64,000 nucleotides of DNA from Neodontobutis hainanensis (GCA_024349245.1 JALDNG010002861.1:1-64000), one strand, 5' to 3'; positions 25,191-37,101 are shown, counted from the stretch's first letter. Notes: generated by a model from the letters alone, not told the origin. A program made the numbers and translations.

Positions 25191-28074
25191 AGACCTGCAG
25201 TAGAACAGACCGTAGATGAGCAGTAAAACAGACTATAGATTTGCATTAGAACAGACTTTAGAAGTGCAGTAGTAGAGACTGTACACGTGTAGTAGAACAG
25301 ACTGTAGAGGTGCAGTAGAACAGACTGTAGATGAGCAGTAGTACAGACTGTAGACTTACATTAGAACAGACTGTAGATGTGCATTAGAACAGACTGTAGA
25401 CGTGCAGTAGAACAGACTGTAGATGAGCAGTAGTACAGACTGTAGGCTTGCATTAGAACAGACAGTAGATGTACATTAGAACAGACTGTAGATGTGCAGT
25501 AAAACAGACTGTAGGCGTGCAGTGGACGAGACTGTAGTAGAGCAGTAGTACAGACTGTAAACTGGCATTAGAACAGACTGTAGAGGTGCAGGTGAACAGA
25601 CAGTAGACGTGCAGTTGAGCAGACTTCAGAGCAGCAGTAGTACAGACTCTAGATTGGCTTTAGAACTGACTATAGACGAGCATTAGAACAGGCTATAAAC
25701 GTCCAGTAGAACAGACTCTATATAAGTATTAGAAAACACTCTAGATCTGCTTTATAACAAAATGTAGAGGTTCAGTAGTTCCGACTGTAGACGAACATTA
25801 GAACAGACTGTATGAGTATTAGAAAACACTCTAAACATGCTTTAGAACAGACTGTAGAGGTGCAGTAATACAGACTGTAGATGAAAATTAGAAAAGACTG
25901 TAAACGTCAGTAGAACAGACTGACAATGTGCAGAAGAATAGACTGTAGAGATGCAGTAGTACAGACTGTAGACAAGCATTAGAACAGACTGTATATGAGT
26001 ATTAGAAAACACTCTAGACATGCTTTAGAAAGACTGTAGAGCTGCAGTAGTTCAGACTGTAGGCGAGTATTATAACAGACTCTATATTAGTTTTAGAAAA
26101 CACTCTGCACATGCTTTAGAACAGATTGTAAAAGGTGCAGTATTTCTGACTGTAGACATGCATTAGAACAGACTGTATATGAGTATTAGAAAACACTCTA
26201 GACATGCTTTAGAACAGACTGTAGATGAGCAGTAATACAGACTGTAGACTTGCATTAGAACAGACTGTAGATGTGCAGTAGAACAGACTGTAGACGTTTA
26301 TTAGAACAGACTGTAGACCTGCAAAAGAACAGACCGTAGATGAGTAGTAAAACAGACTATAGACTTGCATTAGAACAGACTGTAAAACTGACTGTAGACG
26401 AGCATTAGAACAGACTGTAAACATCCAGTAGAACAGACTGACAATGTGCAGAAGAATAGACTGTAGAAATGCAGTAGTACAGACTGTAGACGAGCATTAG
26501 AAGAGAGTGTAGATGTGCATTAGAACAGACTTTAGAAGTGCAGTAGTAGAGACTGTAGATGTGTAGTAGAACAGACTGTAGACGTGCAGTGGACGAGACT
26601 GTAGTAGAGCAGTAGTACAGACTGTAAACTGGCATTAGAACAGACTGTAGATGTGCATTAGAACAGACTGTAGACGTGCAGTAGAACAGACTGTAGATGA
26701 GCAGTAGTACAGACTGTAGGCTTGCATTAGAACAGACAGTAGATGTACATTAGAACAGACTGTAGATGTGCAGTAAAACAGACTGTAGGCGTGCAGTGGA
26801 CGAGACTGTAGTAGAGCAGTAGTACAGACTGTAAACTGGCATTAGAACAGACTGTAACGGTGCAGGTGAACAGACAGTAGGCGTGCAGTTGAGCAGACTT
26901 CAGAGCAGCAGTAGTACAGACTCTAGATTGGCTTTAGAACTGACTATAGACGAGCATTAGAACAGGCTATAAACGTCCAGTAGAACAGACTTTATATAAG
27001 TATTAGAAAACACTCTAGATATGTTTTATAACAAAATGTAGAGGTGCAGTAGTTCCGACTGTAGGCGAACATTAGAACAGACTGTATATGAGTATTAGAA
27101 AACACTCTAAACATGCTTTAGAACAGACTGTAGAGGTGCAGTAATACAGACTGTAGATGAGAATTAGAAAAGACTGTAAACGTCCAGTAGAACAGACTGA
27201 CAATATGCAGAAGAATAGACTGTAGAGATGCAGTAGTACAGACTGTAGACAAGCATTAGAACAGACTGTATATGAGTATTAGAAAACACTCTAGACATGC
27301 TTTAGAACAGACTGTAGAGCTGCAGTAGTTCAGACTGTAGACGAGTATTAGAACAGACTCTATATGAGTTTTAGAAAACACTCTGCACATGCTTTAGAAC
27401 AGATTGTAAAAGGTGCAGTATTTCTGACTGTAGACATGCATTAGAACAGACTGTATATGAGTATTAGAAAACACTCGAGACATGTTTTAGAACAGACTGT
27501 AGATGAGCAGTAATACAGACTGTAGACTTGCATTAGAACAGACTGTAGATGTGCAGTAGAACAGACTGTAGACGTTTATTAGAACAGACTGTAGACCTGC
27601 AAAAGAACAGACCGTAGATGAGTAGTAAAACAGACTATAGACTTGCATTAGAACAGACTGTAAAACTGACTGTAGACGAGCATTAGAACAGACTTTAAAC
27701 ATCCAGTAGAACAGACTGACAATGTGCAGAAGAATAGACTGTAGAAATGCAGTAGTACAGACTGTAGACGAAGAGAGTGTAGATGTGCACTAGAACAGAC
27801 TTTAGAAGTGCAGTAGTAGAGACTGTAGATGTGTAGTAGAACAGACTGTAGACATGCAGTGGACGAGACTGTAGTTGAGCAGTAGTACAGACTGTAAACT
27901 GGCATTAGAACAGACTGTAGAGGTGCAGGTGAACAGACAGTAAATGAGCAATAGTACAGACTGTAGACTTACATTAGAACAGACTGTAGATGTGCATTAG
28001 AACAGACTGTAGACGTGCAGTAGAACAGACTGTAGATGAGCAGTAGTACAGACTGTAGGCTTGCATTAGAACAG
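25191..28074 (-). repeat. 23-bp satellite array, minus orientation (block 5a)
   Basis: Minus-oriented monomers that follow the order seen after 2193. The higher-order anchor AGATGAGCAGTAATACAG is at 26223 and 27501, 1278 bp apart. The block is cut at 28074 by a LINE, immediately after 'gcattagaacag'. Confidence 0.95.
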
Positions 28075-28307
28075 TTCAAGTTCAAGTTCAAGTTTGTTTA
28101 TTCGTCTCCCTTGGGAGAAATTTGGTTTAGAGACAGGGTACTGCTGCATAGACAGACATATAAAAACATATAAACAACATAAAACATAAACATCCAACAA
28201 AGGAGAGGGTACATAACTGGCAACCAGATGGGACCAAAGTGCAAGAGGATCAAAGCTTCAATACTTGAAGTACATTGCAATTACAGTTACACATTTAAAG
28301 TGGCATG

Positions 28308-28432
28308 CACAGTAAAGTGCTAGTGCATGTTAAAGTGCGATACACAGTAAAGTGCTAGTGCATGTTAAAGTGCGATACACAGTAAAGTGCTAGTGCATGT
28401 TAAAGTGCGATACACAGTAAAGTGCTAGTGCA
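28308..28432. repeat. 35-bp tandem repeat in the LINE 3' region
   Basis: About 3.5 copies of a 35-bp unit containing CAGTAAAGTGCTAGTGCATG and TTAAAGTGCGATAC. They lie between the end of the RT coding region and the TTCAAG tail, so they belong to the 3' untranslated part of the element. A decayed unit follows at about 28433. Confidence 0.9.
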
Positions 28433-28738
28433 TGAATGGGATGCACAATACAGTACTGATACACATTCGAACACACACTAGAAATGCTATACATATTTAA
28501 AATTACTGATACGAATTTGCTGGTACATGTTACAGTTCTGATAAAAACCTCCCTACATTTGCTCATTAATGAGCTTAATTGACACTGGGACAAAAGAGTG
28601 TTTGAACCTGTTGTATTTACATAAGGAGACCCTGTATCTTCTCCCTGAGGGCATCTGCGAGTATTCGCTGCACAAAACATGGGAACTGTCATTTAGAATG
28701 TTTTTTGCCTGAGTACGGACAGCGTCGTTGAACAGTTC

Positions 28739-30175
28739 TTAGGGGTTGAGGGGGGGGTGACCCATAATCCTGCCCGCTACTCTGACCAGGTTGAGAATCT
28801 GTGATTTAAGTTTAACACTCAGATTACCAAACCAACTGGTGATACCATACCGTAAAATAGACTCTATTGCTGCCCTATAAAAAATTAACATTATGTTTTT
28901 ACTGACACCAAACAACCGCAGTCTGCGTAAAAAGTGGAGACGCTGATGAATTCTGGCGCACACAGTGGCTACTTGTGTCTGCCAGCTCAGGTCACTATCA
29001 ATGTGAATGCCTAGGTACTTGCATGAATTTTGTTGAGTAATGTTATTGCCATGTATCGTCACAGGGCTTGATCACCAATTGATTTGGGATCAAAGAGCAT
29101 TTCTACAGTCTTACAGGTGTTAATCTGTAGTTTATGATTATCGCACCATTCCACAAACCTGTCCACAGCATCTTTGTGAATGGATGAGTCAGAGTTCTTT
29201 GTGAGCAGACTAAGAACAGCTGTATCATCCGAAAACTTCACCACATATTGATTAGGCTCAGAACTAACACAGTCATTTGTATACAGAATAAACAAAAATG
29301 GTGAACTGACACATCCCTGAGGGGCACCAGTACTACATATTTCTGTATTTGATAAGGAGGAATTAAACTTCACCTGCTGTGGCCTCTTAGTAAGAAATGA
29401 GTGGTACCACCTGATTAAAAATGGATTTACATTCAGAAGGGCTAATTTTCTTAGGAGAATATGTGGCTGAATTGTGTTAAAAGCAGAGCTAAAATCAATA
29501 AGGAGCAGTCTAGCATATGCGGGAATTCAAGGTGCTTCAATGTAAGGTGCATTATAGTTGATATGGCATCACTTGTACTTCGTTTCTTTGTATATGCAAA
29601 CTGATATTTGTCTAATACTGGCTCCACCTCTGAGCGAAGTACATTTAACATAAGTCGTTCCAGGCCCTTAAAAACATTGGAAGTTAATGCAACAGGTCTA
29701 TAGTCGTTGTCCTCCTGAGGACATACTTTTTTGGAACTGGAATTATAGTGGACTTTTTCCAGATCTCAGGAACAACATGTTTGTCAATAGAAAGTTGGAA
29801 CAGCTGGTGCCATACCGAGACAGTTCCTCTGCAAATGTCTTTAAAAAAAGTGGACATATTGTCTGGCCCGTCGCTTTCCAGGTGCATTGATTTAAAAACC
29901 TTTGTTACCGCATGTGGATCTATAGAAATCCTGTCCTTCACAGTACAGTTTACATTATCTAAAACATCACAGCAATCCCTATTGTTGTCAGATTCAAAAC
30001 GCATATAAAATTGGTTCAGTGCATTTGCTTTAAAACTCTCATCCTGAGCAAACAGGGGCTTCCTTTTAGCCTCCATGTTTGTCATTCCTCTAATTGAGTC
30101 CCACAGTTTCTTGGAGTTAAACATGGACAAGTTCTGTTCTGCCCGCTCCTTGTGCTGCAGCCTAGCTGCTCTCAT
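28739..30175 (-). pseudogene. LINE reverse transcriptase region, broken
   Basis: The frame pieces in order on the minus strand are as follows. 30175-29684 is the linker and RT start, with WKKSTIIPVPKK. 29651-29451 has a TKKRSTSDAIST motif. 29373-29059 has APQGCVSSPFLFILYTNDC followed by the catalytic box FSDDTAVL. 29062-28739 is the thumb, with FLRRLRLFGVSK. Together these span the RT core that copies the element RNA at the nicked target. The catalytic box is FSDD rather than FADD, a form I associate with this fish LINE group. At least three frame changes disrupt it. Confidence 0.88.
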
Positions 30176-30374
30176 AAGTTTATTTAGCTCTTTTTGAGCT
30201 GTTTTGACTCCATCTGTATCACTAAGTTTAAAGGCAGACTTTTTCCACTTGATACACTCCTTAATATCTTTTGTTATGTAAGGTTTATTGATCGGATATA
30301 TCTTAACAGTTTTCTGTGGAATGATGGAGTCAACACAAAAGGAGATGTAGGCAGTTATGGATTCTGTTGCCCTG

Positions 30375-31271
30375 TCAATGTCCGCCTCCTAAAAAGACAT
30401 CCCAGTCAGTCAAAAGAAAACATCCTTTCAGTTCTTCAAACTTATCATCCGACCACACCTTTACAGTTCGGATTTCTGGTCTGCTGGACTTAAAAACTGA
30501 CCGATATGTAGGTAGCAGATGAATTACATTGTGGTCAGAGTTGGCAAGGAGGTTTAGCTTTGGCTGTATAAGCATCCCTGACATTTCAATAGCACTTGTC
30601 AAGGATGTTATTTTTCCTGGTGTTGCATTTCACATATTGATAGAAACCAGGTAGACTCTTGTTCAGGCTGCTGTGGTTAAAATCCCTAGTATCAGTATTG
30701 GGGCGTCAGGTTTGTTTTGTAGGTGACGATGAACACAGTCAGCAATTTGATTTGCTGCTCTGTTGGCATTCCCACTTGGTGGGACATAAACAGCGCACAC
30801 AAAAATGTTGCTAAATTCTCTTGGCAGATAGTGTGGACGTAAAGTAACACACAATAGCTCCAAGTCTGGGTTGCATATATTGTCTCTTATTGCAAAGTTT
30901 GAACACCAACTGTCTTTGATATAAATACATACTCCTCCTCCCCCTACTTTGCCCGAATTTGCATCTCTGTCCAGGCGTACATGAGAAAACCCGTCTACCT
31001 TTACGAAATTGTCTGGTACATCTTTACTAAACCAAGTCTCAGTGAAAATCATTAGGCCTGACTCACGGTATTCATAGCAACCCCTGGCCAGTAGACGCAG
31101 TTCATCCAGCTTATTTCTCAGGGAGCGGGAGTTACAAAGCAGCATCGGAGGCAGCGGTAGCTTACTAGCCCTCCGAGTGCATTGTCTCAAGCCGCCTCTC
31201 TTGCCCCTCTTCCTCGCCTTTCCATCGCGACGATGACCTGCGCCGTGATGCCGATATAACTCCCTGGGCAC
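30375..31271 (-). pseudogene. LINE endonuclease region (APE-type), broken
   Basis: The minus frame 31271-30663 contains LCNSRSLRNKLDEL, then FTETWF (the ETW motif of APE-like endonucleases), GGGGVCIYIKDSW, and VCAVYVPPSGNANRA near the middle. It ends in ILILG, where the family continues GDFN. Here the frame is lost. A further piece at 30602-30375 (LLANSDHNVIHLLPTYRS) holds the conserved SDH motif and the post-endonuclease linker. This enzyme nicks target DNA to prime reverse transcription. The frame breaks indicate an inactive copy. Confidence 0.85.
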
Positions 31272-31649
31272 GTCGTCGAGTAGTCCTGCCGATGGTAGAA
31301 CTCCGCCGTCTTGCAGTGCCAGCAGCTCGGGTTTGGCTGTACGTTAGCTGGTTGATAATCCCATCCGCAAAACATTGGATGAACTGGCCAGACAGGATTA
31401 GCCACGCCACTGCTATCCGCTCCATTTCCCTCCGTCTCATGTCGCATATATAAAGTAAACAGTTTAGAGCACGAGTCACTGTCACCGTATGTCTTGCCCA
31501 GTGTGCCCACTGGATACCGACGTAAAGCGGGAACATAAACGGAAACATAACGAGTAGTACGAGTAAACAAACAATATGCAGCAGGAGCCCTCCTCCATGT
31601 TGCCAGCAGGGCAGCGCCATCTTGTTCATCATCAAGCTTTTCACACCAC

Positions 31650-34224
31650 ACAGTAAATGTACATTAGAACAGACTGTAGATGTGCAGTAAAACAGACTGT
31701 AGACGTGCAGTGGACGAGACTTTAGTAGAGCAGTAGTACAGACTGTAAACTGGCATTAGAATAGACTGTAGAGGTGCACGTGAACAGACTTCAGAGCAGC
31801 AGAAGTACAGACTCTAGATTGGCTTTAGAACTGACTATAGACGAGCATTAGAACAGACTATGAACGTCCAGTAGAACAGACTCTATATAAGTATTAGAAA
31901 ACACTCTAGATATGCTTTATAACAAAAAGTAGAGATGCAGTAGTTCCGACTGTAGACGAACATTAGAACAGACTGTATATGAGTATTAGAAAACACTCTA
32001 AACATGCTTTAGAACAGACTGTAGAGGTGCAGTAATACAGACTGTAGATGAGAATTAGAAAAGACTGTAAACGTCCAGTAGAACAGACTGACAATGTGCA
32101 GAAGAATAGACTGTAGAGATGCAGTAGTACAGACTGTAGACAAGCATTAGAACAGACTGTATATAAGTATTAGAAAACACTCTAGGCATGCTTTAGAACA
32201 GACTGTAGAGCTGCAGTAGTTCAGACTGTAGACGAGTATTAGAACAGACTCTATATGAGTTTTAGAAAACACTCTGCACATGCTTTAGAACAGATTGTAA
32301 AGGTGCAGTATTTCTGACTGTAGACATGCATTAGAACAGACTGTATATGAGTATTAGAAAACACTCTAGACATGCTTTAGAACAGACTGTAGATGAGCAG
32401 TAATACAGACTGTAGACTTGCATTAGAACAGACTGTAGATGTGCAGTAGAACAGACTGTAGACGTTTATTAGAACAGACTGTAGACCTGCAAAAGAACAG
32501 ACGGTAGATGAGTAGTAAAACAGACTATAGACTTGCATTAGAACAGACTGTAAAACTGACTGTAGACGAGCATTAGAACAGACTGTAAACATCCAGTAGA
32601 ACAGACTGACAATGTGCAGAAGAATAGACTGTAGAAATGCAGTAGTACAGACTGTAGACGAGCATTAGAAGAGAGTGTAGATGTGCATTAGAACAGACTT
32701 TAGAAGTGCAGTAGTAGAGACTGTAGATGTGTAGTAGAACAGACTGTAAATGAGCAGTAGTAGAGACTGTAGACTTGTATTAGAACAGACTGTAAACGTG
32801 CAGTAGAACAGACTGTAGATGAGCAATTGTACAGACTGTAGACTTTCATTAGAACATACAGTAGATGTCCATTAGAATAGACTGTAGATGTGCAGTAGAA
32901 CAGACTGACGAGGTGCAGAAGAATAGACTGAAGAGTTGCAGTAGTTGAGACTTTACACGAGGATTAGAACAGCCTGTACATGACTATTAGAAAAGACTGT
33001 AGGCATGCCTTAGAAGAGACTGTATTAGGAGCATTAAAACAAACTGTAGATGTGCAGTAGACCAGACTGTAGACGTGCAGTTGAACAGACTTTAGAGCAG
33101 CAGTAGTACAGACTCTAGATTGGCTTTAGAACAGACTGTAGATGAGCTTTAGAACAGACTGTAGAGGTGCAGTAGTTCAGACTGTAGATGAGCATTAGAA
33201 CAGACTGTATATTAGTATTAGAAAACACTCTAGACATGCTTTAGTACAAACTGTAGATGTGCAGTAGTACAGACTGTAGACGTTTTTTAGAACAGACTGT
33301 AGACTTGCAGTAGAACAAACTGTAGACGAGCAGTAGTACAGACTGGAGAATTCCATTAGAACAGATTGTAGATGTGCATTAGAACAGACTGTAGATGTGC
33401 AAAAGAATAGACTGTAGACATGTTTTAGAACAGACTGTAGAGTTCCAGTAGTACAGACTCTAGACGACCATTAGAAAAAACTGTAGATGTGCAGTAGAAG
33501 AGACTGTAGACAATTATTATCTATTAACAATAGAAAAGACTGTAGAGGTGCAGTTGAACAGACTGTAGATGTGTAGTTGAATAGACTTCAGAGCAGAAGT
33601 AGAACAGACTCTAGATTGGCTTTGGAACAGACTGTAGACGAGCATTAGAACAAACAGTAAACAACCTGTAGAACAGACTGAGAATGTGCAGAAGAATAGA
33701 CTCTAGAGATGCAGTAGTACAGACTGTAGATGAGGATTAGAACAGACTGTATATGAGTATTAGAAAACACTGTAGATATGCTTTAGAACAGACTGTAGAG
33801 TTGCAGTAGTTCAAACTGTAGACGAGCATTAGAACAGACTGTATATGAGTATTAGAAAACACTGTAGACATGCTTTAGAATAGATTGTAGAGGTGCAGTA
33901 GTTCAGACTGTAGACGAGCATTAGAACAGACTGTATATGAGTATTAAAAAACACTCTAGACATGCTTTAGAACAGACTGTAGATGTGCAGTAGTACAGAC
34001 TAGAGATTTGCATTAGAACAGACTGTAGATGTGCATTAGAACATACTTTAGAAGTGCAGTAGTAGAGACTGTAGATGTGTAGTAGAACAGACTGTAGACG
34101 TTTATCAGAACAGACTGTAGACATGCAGTAGAACAGACTGTAGATGAGCAGTAGTACAGACTGTAGACTTGCATTAGAACAGACTGTAGATGTGCATTAG
34201 AAAAGACTGTAGACGTTTTTTAAA
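31650..34224 (-). repeat. 23-bp satellite array, minus orientation (block 5b)
   Basis: Continuation of block 5 beyond the LINE. The higher-order anchor is at 32391. After subtracting the 3,575-bp LINE it lies about 1,315 bp from the copy at 27501, in line with the other spacings. The array ends near 34224 in 'acgttttttaaaacagactg' and passes into a non-repeat segment. Confidence 0.93.
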
Positions 34225-34530
34225 ACAGACTGTTTCATTGTTTATTTATGGGCCAAAGTACTTAGTAGAAAACAAGAAGAAAGTTTTTATTCTAAATTTT
34301 CTTTATGGAATGGTAAAGTTGCCAATTTGGTGTACAAGAAAAAACAAAGTTGAAGAAAGTGGGTGTATAGATCCTATTTTATTGACAAAATGTTTTGTAA
34401 AAAAGGTTAGCGGTAGAGTATCTTTTTATAGCATAACACACAATGTTCAGTCTTTTTTTAATTTTTGCTAATTTAAAAACTTTCTGTGTGAGCCTGATGG
34501 GAATGGAAGTTTTAATCTAAACATTCTCTA
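34225..34530 (+). pseudogene. Possible LINE C-terminal remnant
   Basis: The frame running to 34471 encodes, after the satellite part, FIYGPKYL then NFLYGMVKLPIWCTRKNK, then DPILLTKCFVKKVSGRVSF, and later THNVQSFF. A following frame has LCEPDGNGSFNLNI. This pattern (a GP-F/Y motif, NF..G..KL.IW..RKNK, a later Y/H-NVQSF block and LCE) resembles the extreme C-terminus of some fish LINE proteins, perhaps Tx1/L1-like. I make this link from memory and cannot align it. No RT core is present. It abuts the satellite directly at its 5' side, so it is a short fragment at best. Confidence 0.4.
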
Positions 34531-34654
34531 AAGTGAAAATGAATGAAAATAAAGGTGGAATTGATAAATGAGATTTGGCAAGAAAAAAAAAATAGAAGAT
34601 TTTTTTTTGAGGTTGTAAATATTTATGTAAAAATCCCAATTGTTATTTCTTCTC
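34531..34654. other. Short AT-rich segment between LINE remnant and minisatellite
   Basis: About 120 bp of A-rich sequence ('aaaataaaggtgg', then runs of A and T) that may be the 3' tail of the preceding LINE remnant. No gene is seen. Confidence 0.5.
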
Positions 34655-35786
34655 TGGTCTCTCTGTGGCCTCTGCCTCCTCTGGTCTCTTTGTGGCCTCT
34701 GCCTTCTCTGGTCTCTCTGCCTCCTCTGGTCTCTCTGTGGCCGCTGCCTCCTCTGGTCTCTCTCTGGCATCCGCCTTTTCTGGTCTTTCTGCCTCCTCTG
34801 CATCCTCTCATCTCTCTGCCTCCTCTGGTCTCTCTGTCTTTCTGTCTCTTCTGATCTCTCGGTGGCCTCTGCCTCCTCTGGTCTCTCTGCCCCGTTGCCT
34901 CCTCTGGTCTCTCCGTGGCCTATGCCTCCTCTGGTCTCTCTGCAGCCTATGCCTCCTCTGGTCTCTCTGTGAACTCTGCCTCCTCTGGTCTCTCTGTGAA
35001 CTCTGCCTCCTCTGGTCTCTCTGTGGCCGCTGCCTCCTCGTGTCTCTCTGTGGAATCTGCCTTTTCTGGTCTCTCTGCCTCCTCTGCCTCCTCTGATCTT
35101 TCTGTGGCCTCTGCCTCCTCTGGTCTCTCTGCCTCCTATGCTTTTCCTCATCTCTCTGTGGCCCCTGCCTCCCCTGGTCACTCTGTGTCCTCTGCCTCCT
35201 CTGGTCTCTCTGCCTCCTCTGCCTCCTCTGGTCTCTCTGTGGCCACTGCCTCCTCTGGTCTCTCTGTGTCCTCTGCCTCCTCTAGTCTCTCTGCCTTCTC
35301 TGCCTCCTCTGGTCTCTCTGTGGCCTCTGCCTCCACTGGTCTCTCTGTGGCCTCTGCCTCCACTGGTCTCTCTGTGATCTATGCCTCCACTGGTCTCTCT
35401 CTGGCCTCTGCCTCCTCTGGTCTCTCTGTCTCCTTTGCCTCCTCTGGTCTCTCTGTGGCCGCTGCCTCCTCTGGTCTCTCTGTGGCATCTGCCTTTTCTG
35501 GCTCTCTGCCTCATCTGCCTCCTCTGGTTTCTCTGTGGCCTCCACCTCCTCTGGACTCTCTGCCTCCTCTGGTCTCTCTGTGGCCTATGCCTCCTCTGGT
35601 CTCTCTGCGGCCTCTGCCTCCTCTGGTCTCTCTGTGAACTCTGCCTCCTCTGGTCTCTGTGTGGCCTCTGCCTCCTCTGGTCTCTCTGTCTCCCTTGCCA
35701 CCTCTGGTCTCTCTGTGAACTCTGCCTTCTCTGGTCTCTCTGTCTCTCTGCCTCCTATGGTCTTACTGTGGCCTCTGCCTCCTCTG
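34655..35786 (+). repeat. 27-bp pyrimidine-rich minisatellite (left part)
   Basis: Tandem units of 27 bp (core GCCTCCTCTGGTCTCTCTG preceded by TGTGGCCTCT) mixed with 18-bp shortened units that lack the GTGGCCTCT segment. Since 27 and 18 are multiples of 3, several frames stay open on both strands (for example VASASSGLS cycles on plus, and RGGRGHRET cycles on minus at 34528-35514). These are artefacts of the period. The array is interrupted at 35786 by a hAT-type element and continues at 42028. Confidence 0.95.
35779..35786. repeat. 8-bp target-site duplication, left copy (CTCCTCTG)
   Basis: CTCCTCTG immediately precedes the CAGTGTTG end of the inserted element and is repeated exactly at 42028-42035 after the opposite end. 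Eight base pairs is the usual target duplication of hAT transposases. The motif is also part of the minisatellite unit, so chance agreement is somewhat easier than in unique DNA. Confidence 0.85.
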
Positions 35787-36289
35787 CAGTGTTGGGAAAG
35801 TTCACTTTCTACAAGAACTAGTTCAAAGTTCAGTTCTTACATTTAAAAATGGACTAGTTCAGTTCATAGTTCAAACTTTCAAACAACAGAGAACATGGAT
35901 GCATCAAGCAACATTATATATAATGGTCACTCACTATTTCTTACTGCAACAACTGAAAAGAAATTATAGAAATTGTTAACAAATGTAAAAGTAAAAGATC
36001 TACTGACTGGAATGACCTTGACATGAGTATAATTAAAAAGTAATAAGGAATATAGCCAATCCTTTAACTCACATATGTAATCAATCTCTCAGCACAGGTA
36101 AATTTCCTAAATTAATGAAGATTGCCAAGGTCGCTCCAATCTATAAAAATATGATAGTCATCAGTTTACAAATTACAGACCAATTTCTATACTCCCACAG
36201 CTATCAAAAATCTTAGAAAAGATTTTTGTTGCCCGTTAAATGTTTTTATAGATAAGCATAACCTACTTAGCGATAGTCAATATGGCTTT

Positions 36290-36808
36290 AGAAATAACAG
36301 ATCATTTTCACTTGCATTAATTGACCTCATGGAGGAAATAACTGATAAAATAGACAACAAGATGCATTCCATAGGCATTTTCATAGATCTCCAGAAAGCC
36401 TTTGATACAATAGATCACAAAATACTTCTAAAAAAAATTATACAAATATGTGAGGGGATTGCACATGATTGGGTGGAATCTTACTTGTATAACAGACAAC
36501 AATATGTGCAGATGGGTGAATATAGGTCAGAATGGAGGAGTATAGTATGTGAAGTACCTCAAGGATCAGTCTTAGGACCAAAAATGTTTCTATTATATAT
36601 AAATGACATTTGTAATGTATCCACAAAATTAAAATTTATATTATTCGCTGATGAAACTACAATCTTAGGTTCTGGCAAAGATCAACAGCTTCTTGTGACA
36701 GAAATCACAACAGAATTATCTAAAGTTAAAGATTGGTTCCATAGGAACAAACTATCATTAAATGTATTGAAAACAAAAATTATGCTATTTGGGAAATGTA
36801 GAAGGTAG
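36290..36808 (+). pseudogene. LINE reverse transcriptase core (truncated element)
   Basis: The visible RT motifs in order are IDLQKAFDTIDH (motif A), VPQGSVLGPKMFLLYINDI (motif B region), FADETTILG (motif C, with FADE in place of FADD) and LSLNVLKTKIMLFG. The change of the second catalytic aspartate to glutamate would be expected to impair polymerisation. The frame upstream (GKFPKLMKIAKVAPIYK at about 36095) is shifted, and a stop follows at 36809. This is an inactive fragment of a non-LTR retrotransposon; its exact clade is not settled here. Confidence 0.85.
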
Positions 36809-37101
36809 GAGCAAATCCAAATCTTTCTTAATAATGTGAATATTGAATGTATAAAACAGTATAATTTTTTTGCGTGTGATTCTGAGTCACAATGTTAGCT
36901 AGAGACCACAAATTACCAATATTTGTTCAAAAATAGCAAAAAATATAGCATTAATGAGGATGTGTAAACAATTGTTAGATCACAAAGGTCTTTTATCCTG
37001 TATTGCTCCCTTATCCTGCCATATATCACTTACTGTGCTGAGATCTGGGGAATACCTATGATAGTCATTTCCTACCTTTATATAGATTGCAAAAAGCCAT
37101 C

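Larger units (their letters stand above)
28075..31649 (-). mobile_element. Near full-length non-LTR retrotransposon (CR1/L2/Rex1 group)
   Basis: A 3.6-kb LINE on the minus strand inserted in the satellite. Its 3' end (low coordinate) is a short TTCAAG repeat at 28075-28092. An endonuclease lies at 30.4-31.3 kb and a reverse transcriptase at 28.7-30.2 kb. Satellite resumes with 'acagtaaatgtacattag', which is what follows 'gcattagaacag' in other copies (for example near 26727), so the insertion is clean with at most a 4-bp (ACAG) target duplication. The coding region is broken into several frames, so it is a dead copy. The clade is assigned from RT motifs and the short repeat tail, and could be refined by phylogeny. 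Confidence 0.9.

Noticed and set aside
31165..31651. Two overlapping minus frames at the 5' end of the LINE as an ORF1 protein
   Set aside because: The frames overlap in different phases and show no zinc-knuckle, coiled-coil or esterase motif, so I cannot support an ORF1 call; the region is treated as 5' untranslated or decayed sequence of the LINE.
34528..35637. A 328-codon minus frame rich in RGGRGHRET and a 240-codon plus frame rich in SASSGLS as low-complexity proteins
   Set aside because: The 27-bp period keeps several overlapping frames open on both strands. No unique N- or C-terminal coding sequence is present, and the minus frame's tail is plain AT-rich DNA.
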